Source of the DNA: Takifugu bimaculatus
Taxonomy: Eukaryota > Chordata > Actinopteri > Tetraodontiformes > Tetraodontidae
Reading direction: 5' to 3'
NCBI GenBank assembly: GCA_004026145.2
Contig: CP034986.1
Span: 7,432,929 to 7,496,928 of the forward strand
DNA: 64,000 nt
The notes under the pieces are model-generated. The model saw only the letters and a list, made by a program, of their open reading frames with translations, searched no databases and had not been told where the DNA came from. How positions within the stretch are numbered: position 1 is the stretch's first letter; the number at the start of each line of letters is the position of its first letter. Positions 57,625 through 64,000 of the stretch are shown piece by piece. A program made the position numbers and the translations under genes.

Positions 57625-59859
57625 GATGATGTACCACGGAATTGTAATTTCCCCATTTCTTCATGAATGAGCCACGGGAAAACTGGAACATGTGTAATGT
57701 TCACATTCTACCGCCAGAGGTCTCTCCTGCAAAGGAAAATAAAGGTAATCAATTAAAATTTTTATTGTAAACAAATTACATTGATGATCTTTACAATTTC
57801 AATTTATAATTTGACATTTTCTCTTAAAATCCTATTCTATTAAATTACATTTCTTTAGTTGAAAGTATTTCACAAACAAGTTCATTGTTGTCCTCAATTT
57901 ATTCAAACAAAATGATTTGCATGTATTTGGGAATGCTGTGTATTATTATAGCGATGCAGCAGGAAGTGATATATTACTGGACTATGTTTTCCCCGCGACC
58001 CTCTGCTGTAGTATTACATTACGTTATCTGCAGTAACAGGTCACTTCAGCTCAGACTGGAGAAGATGAGTCGGCATCTTCCCCATTCTTTGCCTGGAAAG
58101 GGAAAAGGAAAAAAATGATAATCCTTGATTATCGAAACGGACACAGTTGTCGTTGAGAAGGGTTGGGGGGGTTTCGCACAGTCTGCTGCATCGGGGACCC
58201 TCGCCTGGTTTCCAGCTTTTCAGATGCAGACAGAGACCCAGGCACACTGATGGATGAGGCGGTTGGGGCCAATCTGGAGAGAGCAGACACCTCAGGGGGC
58301 CTGTACGGTCCTCCTGGTTGTCCCTGCTGGCAGTTGTGGCTCTGGATCAAACAGAGCTGGAGCTGCTCAGGCACCTGTTGCAGCAGGGTCCCAGAAAAGC
58401 TGCTTCTGCAGCAGAAATGCATCTAGAGGTTTAATAAATTGAGGCATCTATAATCACATGAGGAATAAATGTGCTCACAAAGGAGGCAGAGCCTGACCTG
58501 GAGGAAATCCTTCAGCCTTTTTGGCATAGTGTATGGATATATTTAGGCAATGGCACAAGATGAATCTTTGACCTGCTATTAATGGGACACAGGACTATAA
58601 AAAGATCCAAATCTGTTCTATTTAAATGCCTCTTGATGTTGTTCTTGTATTGCTCATGCTTATTTTAGCACAAAAATTCTCTTTGTTTGTGTGTATTTGT
58701 AGGGCTGGGGAGGTTTTTCAAGCACAAGTCTGCAGTTTTGCGGTATTTTGCAGATAAAATGTGTAAAAAGCTTCCTTTTTAAAAAGATTCACCATTCTCC
58801 AGTCTGAGCGGGGAGAGAGGGGGGAAAAAAAATCTCTTTTGTGATCACAAAAGTGCTCCGAGCAGCCGCGGAGGGTGAGTCGGGATGCAGGGATTCCCAT
58901 GGCCTTACTGCCATCCAGATGACGCAGTCTCGCAGCTTTGGAGCTCACAGAAAAGCGCGCTGGCACGAAATAAACGCAGGCGTTTCCACTCGCCGTGCCG
59001 AGGACGGACCGTGCGTAAAACGACGCGTTGCGCGCCGCTCCGTGTGCGGGCAGAGGCGCAGTTTGAGCGCCTGGAATTGTTTCCATCCCCACCACAAGTA
59101 GTTAATTTTTAAGCAATACAATCTGATGTAAGTCTGGGCATGGCTGCGGCAGATTTTCCCAGCCCCCCACCACCCTTCTCCCTCTCTCAATCCCTCCCCA
59201 ACACACACACAGCTCCAAAATACTTTTTTATACAACGGCGGGGGCTCCGGAGAATCTAAGGTGGCCATATTTGATAGATTTGCGACGGGCTCTGCAATGC
59301 AGAAAGCGCGGGTTGTTGCGTGTGATGTCTCGGGTGACAGTTGACACCGGGCGGACGATTCGTGATCCGATCCCGATCCGGACTTGTGGGGTGGGGGGAG
59401 AAAGGGAGAGACAAATGCTGGGAGAGGGGGGAGAGAGCGAGAGAGAGCGAGAGAGAGAGAGTTGGAAAGGGGGGGCAGACGGAAAAGAAACAAACAACTA
59501 ACAATGTAACTTACATGCAGTCACACACCCCTTTTTCTTGTAACAATGTGTACGTTTTTAAGGAGGGAGGGGGCGCGCAAAGGGAGAAGGAGAGACGGAG
59601 AGAGAGAAAGGAGGAGGGGGGTGCGTTCTGAAATAATATAGTCAGCCATTTTTTATGTAAGGGGATTTTTTCTTATTGGGGGGGTTGTTAAAAAATAAAT
59701 ATAAGAGGGCGGCCATCTTTGTTGCTCTGCCTAGTGTAAAATATTTCAAAACGCCCCCCACTTTTTTCTGTGCCGATTTGAATATTAAATAAATATAACC
59801 CACTCGCGCACGAATGCGCTTTTTTTGAATACGAAGACGGATCCAATGACAGGAATATA
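57625..59859. other. tRNA-Asn to chd3 spacer and chd3 promoter / 5' UTR
   Basis: At 57625-58020 the sequence is AT-rich. At 58020-58430 there are GC-richer open frames without clear splice sites or family. At 58840-59860 it becomes CpG-richer with purine runs and is the likely chd3 promoter and leader. No other gene is supported. Confidence 0.45.
59396..59475 (+). repeat. GA-rich homopurine tract in the chd3 leader region
   Basis: GGGAGAG and GAGAGAGCGA units form a nearly pure purine strand about 400 bp before the chd3 ATG; a second one is at about 59560-59620. GAGA-type tracts are common near vertebrate promoters. Confidence 0.75.
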
Positions 59860-62800
59860 ATGTCATCTCCTCTCCGCTCCTGCGAGGAAGACGAGGGCAT
59901 GGTGGTTAATTCCGAGGGAGGAGATTTTGATGAAGACGACGACGACGGAGACCCAGACGAGAACGCAAGCGACATAAACTCGCCGGCGGCGCCTCGGGAA
60001 ACTGCAACACCAGCCGCGCCAGGTACGGTTTCAAAAAAAAAAGGGAAATACTGGCGGACAACGCGGAAGCGCGTACCACAGACGAAAAACGCTATAGCCA
60101 TAAATACGCAGGGGTGAAAGAGCGTGAGGGAAGCGGGCGGCTTGTATGTCCCCCCCCACCGCAAATGTGCTCTTTCTCCCGGTCGGTCACCAGCCAGGAC
60201 AAGCGGCGTGCGCGCAGACCTGCCTCGAAGTTTGCAGACCCGATTTTCGAAAAAAGAAGACACATGTTCCATACCCCCCCCCCTCTCCATCTCCCCCCTC
60301 CACCCCATCGGTATCCATGAACGCTGTCAAAAGAAAACTGGGGTTTCTCTGCTCTTGCGGGGTTCTTAATTCCCCCCTTCACGCACAACCCCTGACGACA
60401 ACAACAGAAAAGTTTAAACCAACTCTCCTCACGCACTCTCCTCTCTTGGCAAAATAAAAAAAAGAAAGAAGTTGTTTGTCGCTTCCCCCCCTCCTTTTTT
60501 GACAGCTGCAGGGACTTGGCGTGTACATGGACCCGCTCTGTAATCGGTTCAAGCCCGAGGGGTAGAAAAGATGCAGGAGTGAAAAGGGGGGGGCATAAAA
60601 ATGGACTCCTCTGGCTGGAGGCTACGACTGGACACTGATCTCTGGAGGAGATGATGCGTGTTGGCCGAGCAGCCATGAGAAGCTGCGTGACAGCGTGACA
60701 CCAGGTTGCCCCCCCATCTCCGCTTTTTATGTGCTTGACAGATCACAGGGGGACCACTGCTGCGGCACTCAGCCCCCACTGGTAGTTTAGCGCAGCAATT
60801 AGGCAAATAACACCCGTTTAACTGCCCCTCGGGCTCTGATTTTCATACAACGCTTCTCCGCAGCACAACGACGTTCTGGAAGTTTCTGCAGATGCGCGTT
60901 AGGGCGCAGTGAGAGTGGAGGCTGCACAAAGTGGCGGCTGGCTAACCACACTGCAACAGTTCAAAGTATTGCATCGCTGCAGCCCGCAGGTTAATTGTGA
61001 GGTAGCGATGCGGGTGGGGGGCAGGTTAGGAAAATGACGCGGGTTTGATGTGGCGCAGACGGTAGGAAAACGCTTAAAAGTCAAAGCAAGGGGAAAAAAT
61101 GCATTGCTTTGCTTTAACGTGTGGGTATGTGCACGAATACGACACCATCGAGTCCCATTGCATTGTCTTTAGGCTTAATTAGCTCGGCTTTAGACGAGCC
61201 GCCGTGCCGTGCCGTGCCAAATAAATCAGCGTCTGGCTTCCCGACAGGGACCATAACCCCCTCACGACCTCTACTAGCGCTGGTCCCAGTGTGGGAATTT
61301 GCGCAGCGGGAGAGAAAGGAAAAGAAGTCAGTTCCAGTTCACCGCCGCCGTCTCCTTCACGGCCTCTGAATCACCGAGCCCCGCGTGTGAGCCGCCGCCG
61401 CCCCCGGCGTGCGCTCCGCCGGCCGCGCGCTGCACGCATTCGCGGGGAAGCGGCGGGAATCGGTTGTTTTGGATGGGGTGGGAGTGAAGAGGAGGAGGGA
61501 AAGTAAGGGGAGGGGGGGCGCCGTTAATGCTGCTGCTGCGAGCAACAAAGCCAGGCAGACAATAAAAGACGGCGAGACGCAGCCTTTCAAACAAGCTGGT
61601 TCCATGGCGCAAACTGCAGCCCTTATTTTTGTACTTCTCTAGAAGCCAGGTTTGGTGAAATTGCGGATTAAATTGCTCCTAACGTGGTTGTTGCTGCTGT
61701 TGCATCAGCTGCAATTAGAATAGTGAAGCCGTTTTCTTCTCTGCATAAACAAGTTTTTGACAATACAAGTTTGATTAGTCTTGATGTCTCCACTGGCGAA
61801 GGCTAAATGTACCACAGAGGTGTTGGTCACAGCTTTGCTCTGGGATAAACCAATTATCTGTGTCCCCTGGGACCAGCAAACCAGCTAGCAAATCTCCTTT
61901 TACCCCCTGACACCTGTATCCGATGCAGCATGTGTCGCCATTCAGAAGAGGTCAGAGGTTACTAAAGCAATATTGCAGCTTCTTGTTGTGCGTTAATGTG
62001 CTGAACTCAGATTAGCTGCCCGTTGAGGAGATTATTTATTCATCTGATGCTGATAACCATCTTCTTCCGCGCTTGAGTGTTTCTGGCATTTTTTTCCTCT
62101 GGCAGAAGCGCGTCGGGAGATATCCGACAGGGGTGTCCCCGGCAGGAAGAAGGGTCGGCCCAAGAAAAAGAAAGACGGGAAGAACAAAGAGGGAAAACCT
62201 GTCAAAACAAAAAAGCGCAAGAAGATCGTAAGTTTGCAAAGCTGCCGCGTTGCTTCAACCTGCCGACGGTGTGGGCGTGTTCGACATCCCCTCCGATCTT
62301 TTCTCCCTTTCAGGACAGCGATGTCGATAGAGACTCAGACAGAGAGAGAGAACGGGACTACGCGGAGAACTCGGACAGCCTAGCTAGCGACTATGGGTCC
62401 GGGGAGAAGAAGAAAAAGAAGAAACATAAAGAAAGGAAGGAGAAGAAGACCAAGAAGAAGAAAAAAGACGATGGGGACCGAGACAGCAGCCAAGAGGAAA
62501 CAACAAAGGTAATTTAGTGCACCCTAGTCCATGCTTAGATTTGGACTTCTGTTTACAGTTTCAAATGTGCAGGTCTTTGTTTCAGCTCGTAACTCGAACT
62601 CATAATTTCTGCTTTGTGTTTAGCAACCAATAGAGCAAAAGAGTTCAGCCCAGCTGGCCAAGGATTGGGGTCTGGAGGATGTTGATCATACCTTTACAGA
62701 GGAGGACTACCGGGAACTCACCAACTACAAAGCCTTCAGCCAGTTCATGAGGTACCATCTCATTGGGGACTGTGTGGCCTTGGCCAGGATCTCTTTGTTG

Positions 62801-64000
62801 TGACGGACTTTTCCCTAAAGTTCCCGATGACTTTGCTCCCCCAGGCCCATGATTGCAAAGAAGAATCCCAAGATCCCCATGTCAAAGATGATGACCATCC
62901 TGGGGGTGAAGTGGAGAGAGTTCAGCTCCAACAACCCCTTCAAGGGCAACGCTGCAGCCGTCGCGGCGGCCGCTGCAGCTGCGGCGATCGCCGTCGCTGA
63001 GCAGGTCTCTGCAGCGACCACGCTGCCCGAGCTCCCGTTGCAGCCGCCCCCTATCCGGAAAGCCAAGACAAAGGAGGGCAAAGGTCAGTCTTGGGCTGAT
63101 TCGAAGCTTCATATGCGGCACCTATGGCTGTGTTTCTGCTTATTTGCTGAGCGACGCGTGTGATTCAGGTCCCGGCTACAAGAAACGCAGTAAAAGCCCC
63201 CGAGTCTCGGACAAGAAGAAGGCTGCTGCAAAGATTAAAAAGATGGCGCCGATTCGGATAAAGCTGTCACCCATCAGTGCTAAGAGGAAAAAAAGCTGCT
63301 CTGTGAGTGCGAGGCATACCTCTCTGCCCTCCCAGGTCTGCTGCCCATTGATCCCCATTGTTTTCTCTCGTTAGAGTGATGATCTGGACGAGGATGAGTC
63401 CGAGCAGGAGGACTCCAGTGTCCATAGCTCCTCAGTTCGGTCGGACAGCTCTGGGCGTGTTAAGAAGAACAAGCGAGGTCGGCCGGCAAAGAAAAAGAAG
63501 AAAAGTAAAGGTCTTCCATAGTTTCAAGCAAATTTATTAGGGTGAGGATACTCGCACGCGAGCTTCAGACATTCCTCTGTGTGATCTGTTTTGTCTCCAG
63601 TCCCGGGTGACGAGGAAGGCGATGGCTACGAGACGGATCATCAGGACTACTGCGAGGTGTGTCAGCAGGGGGGGGAAATCATCCTGTGCGACACCTGTCC
63701 TCGGGCGTACCACCTTGTCTGCCTGGAGCCAGAGCTGGATAAGGCCCCTGAGGGCAAGTGGAGCTGCCCGCACTGTGTGAGTGGAAAGGAAAACAAACCA
63801 ATAATAATTAGACAATGTTAGCTGCCCAGATGACGACGTGCTAACAAGTCATTTGTATGATTTGTCTCTTAGGAAAAAGAGGGAATCCAGTGGGAAGCAA
63901 AGGATGAGGAATTTGAGGATTTTGAGGAGGACAGCGAGGATAGAGTGATATCTGAGGTCAGCCTTGGGGTTCCCACCGGTGCGGAGGAAGAGGACGATGA
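59860..64000 (+). CDS. chd3: Chromatin remodeller CHD3 (Mi-2 alpha), 5' part
   Basis: CHD3 is an ATP-dependent nucleosome remodeller of the NuRD complex. Only the 5' part is present; the gene runs off the window. Exons: 59860-60022, 62106-62227, 62314-62508, 62624-62751, 62845-63083, 63169-63302, 63375-63510, 63601-63776 and 63873 onward; all phases agree. In order: an acidic start MSSPLRSCEEDEGMVVNSEG; Lys-rich GRKKGRPKKKKDGKNKEGK; the CHDNT domain (TFTEEDYRELTNYKAFSQFM, KIPMSKMMTILGVKWREFSS); an Ala-rich stretch; a basic linker with KKNKRGRPAKKKKK; and PHD finger 1 (YCEVCQQGGEIILCDTCPRA, HLVC, WSCPHC). CHD4 and CHD5 are close relatives; the naa38 neighbour favours CHD3. The first intron is 2.1 kb and GC-rich at its start. 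The start ATG gives an acidic N-terminus typical of the Mi-2 family. Confidence 0.93.
60023..62105 (+). other. chd3: chd3 intron 1
   Basis: The 5' half (to about 61600) is GC-rich with many CpG and a dense C/G region at 61340-61450, like an extended CpG island that may hold an alternative promoter. The 3' half is ordinary. The sequence around 61560-61640 has open frames but no family match. Confidence 0.45.

Noticed and set aside
58020..58430. GC-richer open frames on both strands between the tRNA and chd3
   Set aside because: Frames are short, without convincing splice sites, and resemble no known protein; possibly old repeat or leader sequence.
62941..63010. Poly-alanine stretch in chd3 as a possible new expansion
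   Set aside because: Human CHD3 has a comparable alanine-rich stretch after the same NNPFKG motif, so it is an old family feature.
1..64000. CRISPR arrays, operons, prokaryotic ribosome binding sites or phage genes
   Set aside because: The window is intron-rich vertebrate DNA; no spaced direct repeats of the CRISPR type were seen.

Overview
The window is vertebrate nuclear DNA and almost certainly from a teleost fish. Genes have many short exons with GT-AG introns, often only 70-200 bp. About fifteen protein genes fit into 64 kb. The gene family members are vertebrate ones (SALL2, METTL3, CLDN15, SLC7A7, NAA38). There is a 5'-truncated fish LINE with a GATG-type tail. The compactness is like that of pufferfish or another percomorph, but the species cannot be fixed from the sequence alone. 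All gene models below were built by hand from splice sites, reading phase and remembered protein families; no database search was run.

Layout: (1) 0.3-3.5 kb, a small USP-family deubiquitinase (+) followed by a 579-bp tandem duplication that carries an open frame. (2) 4.0-27.4 kb and on to 31.3 kb, a block whose human counterparts all lie at 14q11.2: oxa1l (+), slc7a7 (-), sall2 (-), ccnb1ip1 (+), ttc5 (-), mettl3 (+). oxa1l/slc7a7 and ccnb1ip1/ttc5 are tail to tail. sall2/ccnb1ip1 and ttc5/mettl3 are head to head. (3) 32.1-34.4 kb, a small two-exon gene (-) for a 112-residue protein I do not recognise. (4) 34.4-38.0 kb, a gene-poor stretch with G/C homopolymers. (5) 38.0-46 kb, tm4sf5 (-), a TMEM272-like membrane protein (+), cda (+) and fis1 (+). 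In this assembly tm4sf5 shows three apparent 1-nt insertions and cda one apparent 1-nt deletion. (6) 49-55 kb, cldn15 (+) and dnajc3 (+). In human fis1 and cldn15 are neighbours at 7q22. (7) 56-64 kb, naa38 (-), a tRNA-Asn gene (-) and the 5' part of chd3 (+), which runs off the end of the window. In human NAA38 and CHD3 are neighbours at 17p13.1.

There are no operons here; the genes are independent housekeeping, transport, junction and regulatory genes. The functional links I see are loose. mettl3 is the m6A methyltransferase. chd3 is a NuRD remodeller, and sall2 begins with the MSRRKQ motif that recruits NuRD in the SALL family. dnajc3 is an unfolded-protein-response gene and has a perfect ER-stress element (CCAAT-N9-CCACG) upstream. 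I saw no convincing sign of a wholly new biological system. The most interesting leads are the duplicated USP tail, the unrecognised 112-residue protein, the apparent absence of the N-terminal zinc finger in sall2, and the broken frames of tm4sf5 and cda.
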